Below, in pieces: positions 53,101 through 62,013 of a stretch of DNA of 64,000 nt. Under the pieces are notes generated by a model. That model saw only the letters and a program-made list of their open reading frames with translations. It did no database searches and was not told the DNA's origin. The position numbers and the translations under genes are program-made. The stretch is from Bacteroidetes bacterium GWF2_41_31 (GTDB taxonomy: Bacteria; Bacteroidota; Bacteroidia; Bacteroidales; F082): assembly GCA_001769215.1 (NCBI GenBank), contig MEOL01000034.1, positions 62,001 through 126,000 on the forward strand, written 5' to 3'. Position 1 is the first letter of the stretch. Every line of letters starts with the position of its first letter.

Positions 53101-54478
53101 GTCCAAGCACATCCTCGGGACTTCGGGTTTCAACTTTTTCGCTGTAGTCGCCTTTAGCCATTAACCTGGCTACATTGGCATACGAATTAAGAGAAGTCAC
53201 CAACCTGTTGAAAGTATTGCGCATCTCGCCCACCTCATTTTTTGGGGCTTTTATACTTTTACTGTCCAACTTGCCAATGGCAACCTCTTTTCCCCAGGAT
53301 GAAAGTTGTTTGATGGGATTAACGAACCACCTGGTAACCAAAAGTGCGATGAGCAAAACAACCAGTATGGTAATGATAAGCGAAATCTTGGCAATATCCG
53401 ATAGTTTGCGGGCATTGGCAAAAGACTCAGAGTGCTCGATTTCTTCTACAAGTGCCCAATTTACTCCATAAGGTTCCAGCATATCGATGTTGCGATAGAT
53501 GCCAATTACGTATTTTCCATGATTGTCGGAATTATAATTTGAAACCTTCTCTTCATCTAATTCTTTATTTTTCAGGTAATTGATATCATCTCTATGAAGC
53601 AGATAGTCTTTCCATGATTTGGTTTTGTCATTTTCCACTTTTTTATTGAGTATCTCCGATTCGTCTCCGAACCGGGTGGTGGAACGCAGGTAGAAATCTT
53701 TGCCAATCAGATAGGCCTGACCCGTTTCGCCATACCCGGCCTCTTGTTGTATCATGCGGTTGATGCCATCCATGGTGATTTGCAGGGCAATGATGCCAAT
53801 ATTTTCTCCCTGAGCTGTTTTTACAGGCATGGTGAAAAAACCAGAAATGGTTTGATAACTTGGTTTAAACACTTCGATGTCGCTGAACAAAATATTGCCT
53901 GTTTCAAATGATTTCCGCGCAGTTTGGCTCAACAAGCTGTTTCCTAACTCGTCCTCATAGAGGTTCTTCCCTAAAATACTTTCGCTTTTTACCGAAAACA
54001 GTACATTGCCTGATTGATCGATGAAAAGAAAATTATAAATATCGTTTTCTTCTAATGGTTTTTCAAATTCATTGCGCAGTTCTGATTCGATGTCAAGGAA
54101 TTGGGATGTTTTAACAAACTCTGCTACCGGCAGCCCACTTTGCGTGTACTTATTTTCGAGTTCTTGAAAAACCTGGAGATTTGAGGGCGATGAGCTGGTA
54201 ATTTCGAGCAAATCGACAGTGCTAATGAAATAGGTGTTGATGTACTTTAGCCTGAGATGTGAGGTAGAACTTAATGATTTATCGCCAACGATGGTAAGTC
54301 CCTGATAAGCAACCAGGTAATTAATGTAACTCAACATGACCAATGGAACCAATGAAATGGCCAAAAACCAAAGCAGCAGCGATTTCCCAACGCCAATATA
54401 TCGCCACGAGCTGATTGAATTCCTGAGCTTTTCCCAGGATGAAGCTTCGTTATAGTTTACAAAGTCGTTTTTTTTCAT
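50102..54478 (-). CDS. Large hybrid sensor histidine kinase with dCache, HAMPs, GAF and three receivers
   Basis: The 1458-residue membrane kinase has TM1 (about 33-57), an extracytoplasmic dCache-like sensor (about 60-355), TM2 ('ISLIITILVVLLIALLVTRWFV', about 365-387) and two or three HAMP-like units with repeated 'ARLMAKGDYSEKV' and 'AHQIAKGDYSAVI'. Next come a GAF-like domain (about 555-690) and a long Glu/Gln-rich coiled coil (about 690-780). HisKA follows ('FLANMSHELRTPLNSI', His about 788), then HATPase ('GTGLGLSISKNFAKLLGGEM', about 978). Three receivers start near residues 1069, 1196 and 1341. The third has a full set ('VDDDMRN', 'LMDIMMPEMDGYEAMR', 'SKPV'); the second shows 'LDLGLADMTGFD'. 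No DNA-binding output is present. Its likely partners are the adjacent CheR and CheB proteins. Confidence 0.93.
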   Translation of the reverse strand: MKKNDFVNYNEASSWEKLRNSISSWRYIGVGKSLLLWFLAISLVPLVMLSYINYLVAYQGLTIVGDKSLSSTSHLRLKYINTYFISTVDLLEITSSSPSNLQVFQELENKYTQSGLPVAEFVKTSQFLDIESELRNEFEKPLEENDIYNFLFIDQSGNVLFSVKSESILGKNLYEDELGNSLLSQTARKSFETGNILFSDIEVFKPSYQTISGFFTMPVKTAQGENIGIIALQITMDGINRMIQQEAGYGETGQAYLIGKDFYLRSTTRFGDESEILNKKVENDKTKSWKDYLLHRDDINYLKNKELDEEKVSNYNSDNHGKYVIGIYRNIDMLEPYGVNWALVEEIEHSESFANARKLSDIAKISLIITILVVLLIALLVTRWFVNPIKQLSSWGKEVAIGKLDSKSIKAPKNEVGEMRNTFNRLVTSLNSYANVARLMAKGDYSEKVETRSPEDVLGHSINQMIESLRSVVDQAHQIAKGDYSAVITPRSENDTLGKALYKMTETLRENALEMQRENWLKTGINKLDSQLKGHQSMESLTQSMISFFCEYLDAQIGLCYLLERNQLKLSSSYAIKDVDKIKVLIFNPGEGIVGQVFLEKKRLVISDQQYESTPVFNFGVGETVPRYLVIVPFSRNDETVGVMQLGMINKPSDDQLRFIDTAINDTTLAIVTLQSHLRVLELLTRTQEQAHELEVQQEELRQANEELQEQTNALKVSEEHLQEQQEELRVTNEELEERTRALEIQRDAIKIKNKELENARKDIELKAHDLELASTYKSEFLANMSHELRTPLNSIIVLSQLMAENRKKHLDDKELQFSQTIHSSGNDLLNLINDILDLSKVESGKIEVNLERCYLNDLKVFVSDSFEELMKTKGLKLGLQLDENLPDYITSDVQRIQQIVKNLFSNAIKFTEKGEIRLIISKPADSVKFSNPILKPDNSIAISVQDTGIGIPSEKQELIFEAFKQADGTTSRRYGGTGLGLSISKNFAKLLGGEMQLLSKDGEGSTFTLYLPFELVLSEHNPDVEIIVKEENSSEMENDTLDEPESDQPVITPQSQQVNDDRNTLFEKDRVILIIEDDENFASVLLTLAHDHKFKALIALDGETGLYLADYHRPSAIILDIGLPGMDGYQVMKKLKINPKTRHIPVHFISASDRNINALKMGAIGFLTKPVAKEAIDAVFNKIEVLISKPVKRLLVVEDEEIMRVSIINLMKGDNIDIIDVPTGKDAIEHLKKESFDCMILDLGLADMTGFDLLDIITEQQIAPNLPIVIYTGRELTKDENDLLLSHSQTIILKGAHSFERLLAETTLFLHQVESKLPQKKKDMIEPFHGKDNVLEGKTILVVDDDMRNVFAITSLLESYQARVVIGKNGREGIEKLKSTPNVDLILMDIMMPEMDGYEAMRAIRKEKEYKKLPIIALTAKAMKEDRDKCLAAGANEYLSKPVEKDKLISLLRVWLY

Positions 54479-54518
54479 GGGCTATGGTTGGACAGGCATG
54501 ACAGCGTTATTTATTGGG

Positions 54519-56540
54519 TTATTTTGCGTACTTTATTACGGTAGAATACAACTCGTTAGGGCTAATGGGTTTTGAAATATACGAATCCATTCCCGAAGCC
54601 AGGCATTTTTCCTTGTCACCTACCATGGCAAAGGCAGTCATAGCCACGATGGGCGCATGTCCGCCATTGATATGCTCATATTCCCTGATCTTTTCAGTGG
54701 AAGTGTAGCCATCCATCTCAGGCATCTGTACGTCCATGAGTATGATGTTAAAGCTTTTTGCGTTTTCAACATAAGCATTTAATGCTTCCCGCCCATTTTC
54801 AACAAGAGTTACTTTCCATCCCTTTTTCGCGAGCAGTTGCATTACAATTTTCCGGTTAATAATTTGATCTTCGGCTACTAAGATGTGAAGTGGTTCAGAC
54901 TCTATTTTCCCTGTTTCTTTATCTGTCTTATGTCCGGGTTTTTCTTTTCCTGGTTTAACTGTTCCAAACTGCTTCTCAAACAATGCCATGATTTTTGTTT
55001 GTAAAACCGGCTTGGTGATAAAGTCATATTTTTCTGTCTTTCTAAGTTTATCTACCTGAATGGATGCTTTAACCTTAGAAAGAAATACCAGATTGAGGTC
55101 CTTTTCAGGGAAAGTGGTAGTGAGTCTTTCGGCAATTTGGTCTCCGGTAAGTTTTCCCAGATCGAAATCAACAAAAATAACAGTATAATTGTTTTTTTTA
55201 ATCAAGGGAATGGCTTCCTCAAGTGAACTGATAAAGGTATTTGGAACGCTGCATCCATCAAAGATTTTACATAGCACTACTCCGGCGTTGATGTGGTCGT
55301 CGATAATGAGAATGTTCTGCTGATCAAGCGGTGGGTTTAATGGTGTGCTGTTACAATCTCTTTCGTTAGTACCCATAATTAAGTTGAGTGAAAATCTGAA
55401 AATACTGCCTTTGCCTTTCTCGCTTTCAGCGGTAATCCTTCCTCCCATTAACGAAACCAGCTTTTGGGAGATGTTCAGGCCCAGACCTGTCCCTCCATGC
55501 GTTCTTGTCGTTGAAGCTTCGGCCTGACTATATGTTTTAAACAACTGGCTCATCGCCTCTGCACTAATACCAATTCCGGTATCTTTTACTTTAAATTCGA
55601 GGCGCAATTGCTCCTCAACATTGTCGATGAGGTTGATTTCTAAACTAACGGTACCTTCCTTGGTGAATTTTACAGCATTGTTTAACAGATTAAGTAAAAT
55701 CTGCCTCAACCTGAGAGGATCGCCGATGATGATATCAGGAATGTCGTTGTCGATGTCACAAATAAGCTCGTTGTTTTCTTCGAGTGCTTTAATGCTAATG
55801 GTGTTGAAGATTTTTTCAACCAAATCGCGCAGGCTGAATTCAATTTCCTCAAGTTCGAGTTTGTCGGCTTCAACTTTTGAAATATCAAGTATGTCATTGA
55901 TGATGTCGAGCAAGGTTTCTCCGGAGTTCTTGATGTCGTCAAGTCGTTCTTTTTGTAAAACACTCAGGTCGTCATCCATCAGCCCCAGATCTGCCATGCC
56001 AATAATACCGTTGAGGGGAGTGCGTATTTCATGGCTCATGGAGGCCAGGAACATACTTTTGGTTACCGTAGCTTGTTCGGCTTGCGATTTGGCAGATTTT
56101 AGCTCTTCCACTGTTCTTTCAAGTTTTCGGGTGGTTTCTTCCAGTGCCTGTCGGTGCCGGAAAAACTCAACAAAAGCTTTAATCTTATTTTTTAAGATTT
56201 CAAGATCCAAAGGTTTATAAAGATAATCTACAGCTCCCGACTGGTATCCCTGGAAAATATGTTTACGCTGCTTGTTAATGGCTGTAACAAAAATAATGGG
56301 GACATGTTTGGTGCGATCGTTGGCCCTCATAATTTCAGCCGTTTCAAAACCGTCCATCCCAGGCATCTGTACGTCCATGAGTACCAATGCGAAGTTGTGT
56401 TCAAGTAAAAGCCCGAGCGCTTCATTACCGGATCCAGCCTTATAAATGATTAATTCGGGACTTTCAAGAATGCCCTCGAGGGTGATCAGGTTCTCCGGTC
56501 GGTCGTCAACCAATAGAATCTTAAATAGACTTTGATCCAT
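54519..56540 (-). CDS. Hybrid histidine kinase with N-terminal receiver and two C-terminal receivers
   Basis: The 673-residue soluble protein has no transmembrane segment. The order is as follows. REC1 (about 5-120) has '[16 protein letters not shown]' and '[18 protein letters not shown]'. A short coiled coil follows, then HisKA ('[20 protein letters not shown]', His about 171) and HATPase ('[20 protein letters not shown]'). REC2 (about 405-525) is diverged ('[11 protein letters not shown]', '[16 protein letters not shown]'), and REC3 (about 550-673) is standard ('[14 protein letters not shown]', '[15 protein letters not shown]'). It precedes the dCache kinase gene by 40 bases and probably shares its transcript, suggesting phosphotransfer between the two. 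No output domain is attached. Confidence 0.92.
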   Translation of the reverse strand: MDQSLFKILLVDDRPENLITLEGILESPELIIYKAGSGNEALGLLLEHNFALVLMDVQMPGMDGFETAEIMRANDRTKHVPIIFVTAINKQRKHIFQGYQSGAVDYLYKPLDLEILKNKIKAFVEFFRHRQALEETTRKLERTVEELKSAKSQAEQATVTKSMFLASMSHEIRTPLNGIIGMADLGLMDDDLSVLQKERLDDIKNSGETLLDIINDILDISKVEADKLELEEIEFSLRDLVEKIFNTISIKALEENNELICDIDNDIPDIIIGDPLRLRQILLNLLNNAVKFTKEGTVSLEINLIDNVEEQLRLEFKVKDTGIGISAEAMSQLFKTYSQAEASTTRTHGGTGLGLNISQKLVSLMGGRITAESEKGKGSIFRFSLNLIMGTNERDCNSTPLNPPLDQQNILIIDDHINAGVVLCKIFDGCSVPNTFISSLEEAIPLIKKNNYTVIFVDFDLGKLTGDQIAERLTTTFPEKDLNLVFLSKVKASIQVDKLRKTEKYDFITKPVLQTKIMALFEKQFGTVKPGKEKPGHKTDKETGKIESEPLHILVAEDQIINRKIVMQLLAKKGWKVTLVENGREALNAYVENAKSFNIILMDVQMPEMDGYTSTEKIREYEHINGGHAPIVAMTAFAMVGDKEKCLASGMDSYISKPISPNELYSTVIKYAK

Positions 56541-56720
56541 AAATAAGAATTAATAAAAATGAGCTATCAAATAATAGACTAGCAAAAATAGTTTTTTTTA
56601 AAGACAATTGAAATCTATTGCCCGTCAAAAAATGTCCGATGGTATTTGACCTTGGTTTTTTTGATTATTAACACGCCTAAATCAATTTGATCATATGGTT
56701 GTATTTATAAAAGTGTCAGG

Positions 56721-59597
56721 TTAGGTTCTATTGCAAATTGTCTTGTAATCACAAAACGCGCAGAGGTCGATGTTTTCGGTTTGGATAAAAGCCTGGTGTG
56801 GGTCGAGCATGTTTTCAATCAGCAGGATCAGGTTGTTTTTAAAATCGCCCAGGGAGTCGATGATAGTAGAGTTGTCAGCAAATTTGGGGAAGATAAATCC
56901 CTGAGAGTGATTTCGCAGGCTGATATTTCCTACGGTAAGATGTTGATTTTCGCGATGATTCTCGTGGTACATCAGTGCATAGAGCATCAATTGAAAAGCC
57001 TTAGGGTAGTCGGGACTTGAGGTCAGTTGCTCAATCTCTTTAATATTCAGGTCTTTTTCTAAAACACTACCGGTTTTATAGTCTATAATCCTGATTTCGC
57101 TTTCTTCTTGATTGATGTCGACCCGGTCCATTTTTCCCTTCAGGTGCACATTGCCATATTGAGTGCTGATAGAAGTTGATATGGTATCTTCAATTCCGAG
57201 CAGGATGCGAGGGTCGGCTTCAAGTAAATCACAATCGTCCAAAATGGTTTGCCTGATCATTTTTTTTGTCACCTGCATCATTAACAGGTTTTTACCCCTG
57301 ATGGGTGAATTCCCTTTATACAGTTTCCGGTATTCTTCCTCGATAAGTCGGTTGATTTCGTTTAGGCGATTACGCAACATGGAAGGTTCTATCAATTTGT
57401 TTACAAATGGCAGGTAAATTTGTTCAAGTACACCATGAACAATGGTCCCAAAAGTGTTGCTTTCCATCGATTGCTCCATTGTTTCCGGAGGATAGATTTC
57501 GAGTATATAACTGAAATAGAAGCGAAGCGGGCATTGAATATAGGCATTAATAGCGGAAGGCGACAATCCTTTTTCAGCCACGAGAAAAAGTCTCGCCATG
57601 GGGATTTCTGTTTTTTCCACTACGATTTTATGGTTGTGGTTTTGGGTAGATACAGGAAGGGTTAACTGTTTTGAGCTAAATTGGATAGATGGGTTTAATG
57701 GAACCAATTCGGTTTCTAACTGGAGCAAAAAGCGGCTTATATCATTTGAACCCAGTCCTGCAGTGCTTGAATTGTATAGAAAAGTGGCATGTTTTGAACG
57801 TTGTAGCAACCTGTAAAAGTGATAGGCCGTCACATCCTGGCTGTCTTTTGGCAGTGGCAGGCTAAATTGGTGACGAACATCGAATGGGATAAACGACTCC
57901 ATTTGGTTGTTGGCAGGAAGCGAACCTTCGTTGGCCGACAAGACCAAAATATTTTCAAAATCAAGGTTCCTGGTTTCAAGGAACCCCATCACCTGAATTC
58001 CTTCCAGAGGCTGCCCGATCAGGTGTACCTGGGTTTTTTTTATGAATTGAAACAACACTTTTAGGGCGGCTTTAAAGGAAAATTTTTCCTTCGATTGCTC
58101 TATTTTGCGTTTGAGTGTCGTGGTGACCTGGATAGCCTGCAACAATTGGTTCTGCTCCAATGATGTGGTCGTCTTGTTCCCCATCACGATCGACTGATAA
58201 TAGGTCAGCAGTTGGTGATACCTATTAATTAACTCAGGTCCATCACATCTGGTGATTAACCGGATTAACTGTTCAACTGTTTTAGCTGGTTGGTTGATTA
58301 GTATTTTGGATAATTCATCTCTGGTGATAGAATTCAGATTTCCTGATGTTAATTCATGTGCCAGGAATTTGGTAAACCCGGGTTGTTCATTGTTCAATAC
58401 GGATTGAAGTATCGGGTTTTGAAGAAAATCCAACAAATGCAACGATAAGATCGCTTCTTTTGATTGTTCCAACTGGTTGAGTATTTTGGCCCATTGATGA
58501 AGTACCAAATCAAACTGACTGTTTTTCAGTGGATAACCCATGGTGATGTTGTACTTGTTTTCCTGATGGTCATGATCAAAAACAGGGGGCAATGCATTTA
58601 GAAGTGGAATCAGTAAATTTTCATCTGCCAGCACGATGGCGATTTCTTTCAGGGGATCTTTATCCTGAGAAAGTCCATTTTGAAGCTTTCTTTCGGTTTC
58701 GATTTTCTCAATTCGCGTTGTAATCCATTCGGCTGCGTACTTTGTCTGAGCAATCTCTCCCTGAATCCCAATGATTTCCAATTCTTTTTTGTCTGTTGTG
58801 AGCAAGTTGTCGATTGGTTCAGGCGGAGTCAGGTTTAACTGTTTGATAGCATGATGGATAAACCTTCCCGGTTCAGGATTTTCAGGTTGTTTTGATGTTC
58901 CTGTATAATAGTAGGTGTCCACATCCCACACAAAGGTGACGTCAAAAGTTTGGTTTAGTTTTTTGAAGATGGAGGTTTCGGCAGGTGATAGTGCATTCAT
59001 TCCGGCCACCACGAAATGCCTCCAGTGCCATTCATGTTGCAGGTCATCGAAATTCTCGGCGAGATACCGGTAAATAAGTCCCGGATAGCCTTGCTTTTCT
59101 TTTAAAAGAACCAATCGCAATTGCTGATAATAATCCCATAAGGAGCGGTAAAAGTTGAGGTAATTGACTTGCATTTCAGTCAGGGGACTTCCGTCCAGGT
59201 TCCATTCCTGAATAGCTTTGTTGGCCGATAAGTGATTAAAAAGTTTCCCGGCATCAGCCATGTTTAAATCCACGTCATTAAAATCGGAAATGATAATGGA
59301 GGACCATGAGAGAAAATCTTCAAGTGGGCGATGGTTTTTTTTGGCAATATTTTTATGGATAAAATAGAGCTCGAGTGAAAGGTTGAACGGGTCGGCATTT
59401 GAAAACCCGGAAGCCCGTTGGAAAAACGAATCCAACGAAAAAAATTCAGGCAACCAAAAGGACTGTTTGAGCTCACGTTTGAGGATGTCCTTCAGGAAGA
59501 GGGCCGAACGTTTGTTGGGGACAATTACTGCTGTATTGGCCGATTCTTCTTTCAGACTGATTATTTTCTGTGCTACTGTTTCCAGGAATTTTTTCAT
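56721..59597 (-). CDS. PD-(D/E)XK nuclease, AddB-like
   Basis: The 958-residue protein has a helicase-like N-terminal part ('SANTAVIVPNKRSALFLKDILKRE', an inactivated Walker A region as in AddB) and a C-terminal PD-(D/E)XK nuclease. The nuclease shows 'LKGKMDRVDINQEESEIRIIDYKTGS' (metal Asp, then DYK) and cysteines at 'AYIQCPLRFYFS' and 'DLCAFCDYKTICNR', the 4Fe-4S staple typical of AddB-type nucleases. A role in double-strand break processing is likely. The neighbouring genome should hold an AddA-like helicase; none is in this window. Its start overlaps the stop of the nucleotidyltransferase gene as ATGA, so the two are translationally coupled. Confidence 0.85.
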   Translation of the reverse strand: MKKFLETVAQKIISLKEESANTAVIVPNKRSALFLKDILKRELKQSFWLPEFFSLDSFFQRASGFSNADPFNLSLELYFIHKNIAKKNHRPLEDFLSWSSIIISDFNDVDLNMADAGKLFNHLSANKAIQEWNLDGSPLTEMQVNYLNFYRSLWDYYQQLRLVLLKEKQGYPGLIYRYLAENFDDLQHEWHWRHFVVAGMNALSPAETSIFKKLNQTFDVTFVWDVDTYYYTGTSKQPENPEPGRFIHHAIKQLNLTPPEPIDNLLTTDKKELEIIGIQGEIAQTKYAAEWITTRIEKIETERKLQNGLSQDKDPLKEIAIVLADENLLIPLLNALPPVFDHDHQENKYNITMGYPLKNSQFDLVLHQWAKILNQLEQSKEAILSLHLLDFLQNPILQSVLNNEQPGFTKFLAHELTSGNLNSITRDELSKILINQPAKTVEQLIRLITRCDGPELINRYHQLLTYYQSIVMGNKTTTSLEQNQLLQAIQVTTTLKRKIEQSKEKFSFKAALKVLFQFIKKTQVHLIGQPLEGIQVMGFLETRNLDFENILVLSANEGSLPANNQMESFIPFDVRHQFSLPLPKDSQDVTAYHFYRLLQRSKHATFLYNSSTAGLGSNDISRFLLQLETELVPLNPSIQFSSKQLTLPVSTQNHNHKIVVEKTEIPMARLFLVAEKGLSPSAINAYIQCPLRFYFSYILEIYPPETMEQSMESNTFGTIVHGVLEQIYLPFVNKLIEPSMLRNRLNEINRLIEEEYRKLYKGNSPIRGKNLLMMQVTKKMIRQTILDDCDLLEADPRILLGIEDTISTSISTQYGNVHLKGKMDRVDINQEESEIRIIDYKTGSVLEKDLNIKEIEQLTSSPDYPKAFQLMLYALMYHENHRENQHLTVGNISLRNHSQGFIFPKFADNSTIIDSLGDFKNNLILLIENMLDPHQAFIQTENIDLCAFCDYKTICNRT

Positions 59598-60331
59598 TGA
59601 GAATCTTGTTTTAGGAATTCTTCAGCGTCAGCGATTTTTTCGGGTGTCCCCATATCAAGCCAATGAGCCGAATTATTTTCAAACCCTATGATCTTATGTT
59701 TTAAGGCCATCGCCAACCAGGCATCAATAATCGAAAACTTTCCAGAGAAAGGGATTTGTTGAACAAAATTGGGTTCGGTTAACCAAACTCCGTTATATGC
59801 AAGTGTTTGATACTGAATCTGCTCTCCTTCAACCCAACGATACGTTTTTGTATTTAGGTTGGCCCAGCCAGTTAGCTGTTTTTCATCGTCAAACAACAAT
59901 GCCCTGCCCGAATTCCGTCTGCTTACATACAGTGTGGCCTCTGCCTGATGTTGTGTGTGAAACTGCCACAAGTCGTGTAAATTCACATCGGTTAGTATGT
60001 CGGCGTTATGGATGAGGATGGGATGTTTTCCGGTGAAAAATTCGCGGGCTGCCACCAGCGCACCCCCCGTGTCAAGCAGTTGATTGGATTCGTCGCTAAA
60101 GCTGATGTCCAAACCAAAACCCTCATGCAAATCCAGGTACTGTTTTATCTGCTGCGCATGGTGATGCACATTGATCAGGATTTGCTCTATTCCTGCTTTT
60201 TTAAGTCTCTCAATGAGTCGGTGCAGCATGGCGATGCCTGCAATTTCTACCAGCGCTTTTGGCTTGTCCAATGTGAGGTGGCCAAGCCGGGTACCCGTTC
60301 CGGCGGCCAATATCATCGCCTTTTTAATCAT
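59594..60331 (-). CDS. Sugar nucleotidyltransferase, MurU-like
   Basis: The 245-residue product starts 'MIKKAMILAAGTGTRLGHLTLDKPKALVEIAG', the nucleotide-binding signature. It has 'SDESNQLLDTGGALVAAREFF' with 'ILIHNADILTDV', a pattern shared with MurU, the enzyme that makes UDP-MurNAc from MurNAc-1-phosphate in cell-wall recycling. The start at 60331 (MIKKAM) overlaps the stop of the upstream kinase-RapZ gene by eight bases; the frame reaches 60370 without a better start. The neighbouring AmgK-like kinase supports a MurU role. Substrate specificity is inferred from context; glucose or mannose nucleotidyltransferases cannot be excluded. Confidence 0.8.
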   Translation of the reverse strand: MIKKAMILAAGTGTRLGHLTLDKPKALVEIAGIAMLHRLIERLKKAGIEQILINVHHHAQQIKQYLDLHEGFGLDISFSDESNQLLDTGGALVAAREFFTGKHPILIHNADILTDVNLHDLWQFHTQHQAEATLYVSRRNSGRALLFDDEKQLTGWANLNTKTYRWVEGEQIQYQTLAYNGVWLTEPNFVQQIPFSGKFSIIDAWLAMALKHKIIGFENNSAHWLDMGTPEKIADAEEFLKQDSQ

Positions 60332-61760
60332 GTTTTTGTCTGTTAATTTCGAGGTGATTAAGTAAGACAATTACTTGAGAATACTTTTTTTGCAGGTGCT
60401 GCTGCATTTGTATGGCACCATACACCGACCTGTGCCGGCCGCCGGTGCAACCAAAGTTAACCTGTAAGTGGTTGAATCCGCGTTTCAGGTAGTTTTCTAC
60501 TGAAAGATCGATCAACGAAAAAGCGTGGTTAAGAAATACTTCGGTAATGGGTTGTGCCCGCATGTATTCAGAAATGGCCTGGTCTTCACCGGTTAAATCC
60601 CGTAAAGCGGCTACCCGATGGGGATTGGGTAATCCACGGCAGTCGAAAACAGTTCCGCCCCCGTTACCGGTGAGGTCGATTGGAAGGCCTTTCTTCTTGA
60701 ATGAAAAGCTGTTGATCGTTACGGTCAACTTTTCGGTGTTAGCGATTTCTATCTTTGAATATTGTTGGATGATTTGTTCGAGTACCTGCTCAATTTCAGG
60801 AAGACTGATGTTGAGCGGATGGTGTTTTAGACGAAACTTCACGGCCGCCGCAGCAAAGGGGATACTTTGCAAAAAATGTGCTTTTCTTTCCACCAAACCA
60901 CGGAACCCATAGGCACCCATCACCTGCAACAACCTGAAATACACAAAGTGGTTGTAATGATGTTGAACATGATCCAATTCTTGTGGTGCAACCAGCTGTA
61001 GTTGGCTGATGTAGTGATTGTATAGCAAATCTTTGATGTCCTCCGGCAAGTTGGCTTTTACCTGATGTAACAACGATACCACATCATAGGGTAGTGGCCC
61101 GCGTCTTCCTCCCTGAAAATCAATGTACCATGGCTTATCGTGGTATATCATGATGTTCCGGGCCTGAAAATCGCGGTAGCAAAAAAAATCAGGTTTCGAC
61201 CGGACCAAAACATCAGCAAAATGCTGAAAATCTTTCTCCAGCAGGTATTCATTAAATGCAATGCCCGCTGGTTTTAAAAAACAATATTTGAAATAATTCA
61301 AATCCCAAAGAATCGATTGCCGGTCGAAATCGGGAACCGGATAGGCCAAACCCATGTTCAATCCTTTCACTCCATTGATTTGAAATTGAACTAAATCGGA
61401 AAGCGCTTTCTTATAATAATGAATCATTTCTTCCGTAACACCTTCTGAAGCCATGTCAAACAAGGTCCGATTGCCAAGGTAGGGTAAAATGAAAATGGTT
61501 TCAGAGGAATCTGTTGCCAGCACTTCCGGCACCGAAAGCCCCAGGTTTTTAAAATGACGTGTAAACTCCAGTTGTGCCCGGTTTTCTTCAACACATGGGT
61601 TGTAAAAAGCCATGAGATCGGGAAGATCAGCTCCGTCGAAGACAATGTGGTAATATTGCCTGTCGCTGCCCGAAGAAGGCAGCGGTGTTAAGGTGCATGG
61701 CTGAATGTGCCCTAAGGAAGACAGCAATTTTCTAATCTGAGTGATTGGATCCGGTTTCAT
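60324..61760 (-). CDS. Fusion of an AmgK-like sugar kinase with a RapZ C-terminal domain
   Basis: The 478-residue protein has two parts. Residues about 20-330 are an aminoglycoside phosphotransferase/AmgK-like kinase: 'SGSDRQYYHIVF' in the N lobe and the catalytic loop 'FCYRDFQARNIMIYHDKPWYIDFQGGRRGPLPYDVVSLLHQ'. Residues about 350-470 match the RapZ C-terminal domain: 'NSFSFKKKGLP', 'TVFDCRGLPNPHRVAALRDLTGEDQAISEYM', 'HLQVNFGCTGGRHRSVYGAIQM'. The N-terminal GTPase-like domain of RapZ is absent. AmgK phosphorylates MurNAc or GlcNAc at C1; the RapZ C-domain binds amino-sugar phosphate and RNA in E. coli. The next gene is MurU-like and overlaps it, so this looks like a cell-wall sugar recycling unit with a built-in sensor-like domain. 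Confidence 0.82.
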   Translation of the reverse strand: MKPDPITQIRKLLSSLGHIQPCTLTPLPSSGSDRQYYHIVFDGADLPDLMAFYNPCVEENRAQLEFTRHFKNLGLSVPEVLATDSSETIFILPYLGNRTLFDMASEGVTEEMIHYYKKALSDLVQFQINGVKGLNMGLAYPVPDFDRQSILWDLNYFKYCFLKPAGIAFNEYLLEKDFQHFADVLVRSKPDFFCYRDFQARNIMIYHDKPWYIDFQGGRRGPLPYDVVSLLHQVKANLPEDIKDLLYNHYISQLQLVAPQELDHVQHHYNHFVYFRLLQVMGAYGFRGLVERKAHFLQSIPFAAAAVKFRLKHHPLNISLPEIEQVLEQIIQQYSKIEIANTEKLTVTINSFSFKKKGLPIDLTGNGGGTVFDCRGLPNPHRVAALRDLTGEDQAISEYMRAQPITEVFLNHAFSLIDLSVENYLKRGFNHLQVNFGCTGGRHRSVYGAIQMQQHLQKKYSQVIVLLNHLEINRQKHD

Positions 61761-61976
61761 AAAAGCGTTATCGGTAAAGACAAAAGTACGGTTTTATGTG
61801 GTTGAAGATTGAAAATCCCGAATGCTTTGCTGCAAATGTTTAATATGACCGATTCATGACCAATTGTAGTTCGTACTCCTAATTGTTTATTTCTTGATGC
61901 CTCTTATCCTTCACTTTAATCCCTCTTAGAATGGAAATAAATTGCCTTCTCCGCCCATTACTTTGGTTTTAAATCC

Positions 61977-61984
61977 TAATTTTG
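61977..61984 (+). promoter_or_regulatory. -7 promoter box upstream of the ferritin-like gene
   Basis: TAATTTTG matches TAnnTTTG, 29 bases before the ATG at 62014. The frame is open to 61942, ahead of this box, which supports the downstream start. Confidence 0.45.
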
Positions 61985-62013
61985 TACACAAAACCTATTC
62001 TAAATATAATAGC

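Noticed and set aside
60324-61760. A full RapZ RNase adapter protein
   Set aside because: Only the C-terminal domain of RapZ is present. The N-terminal part shows a kinase catalytic loop instead of a P-loop GTPase.
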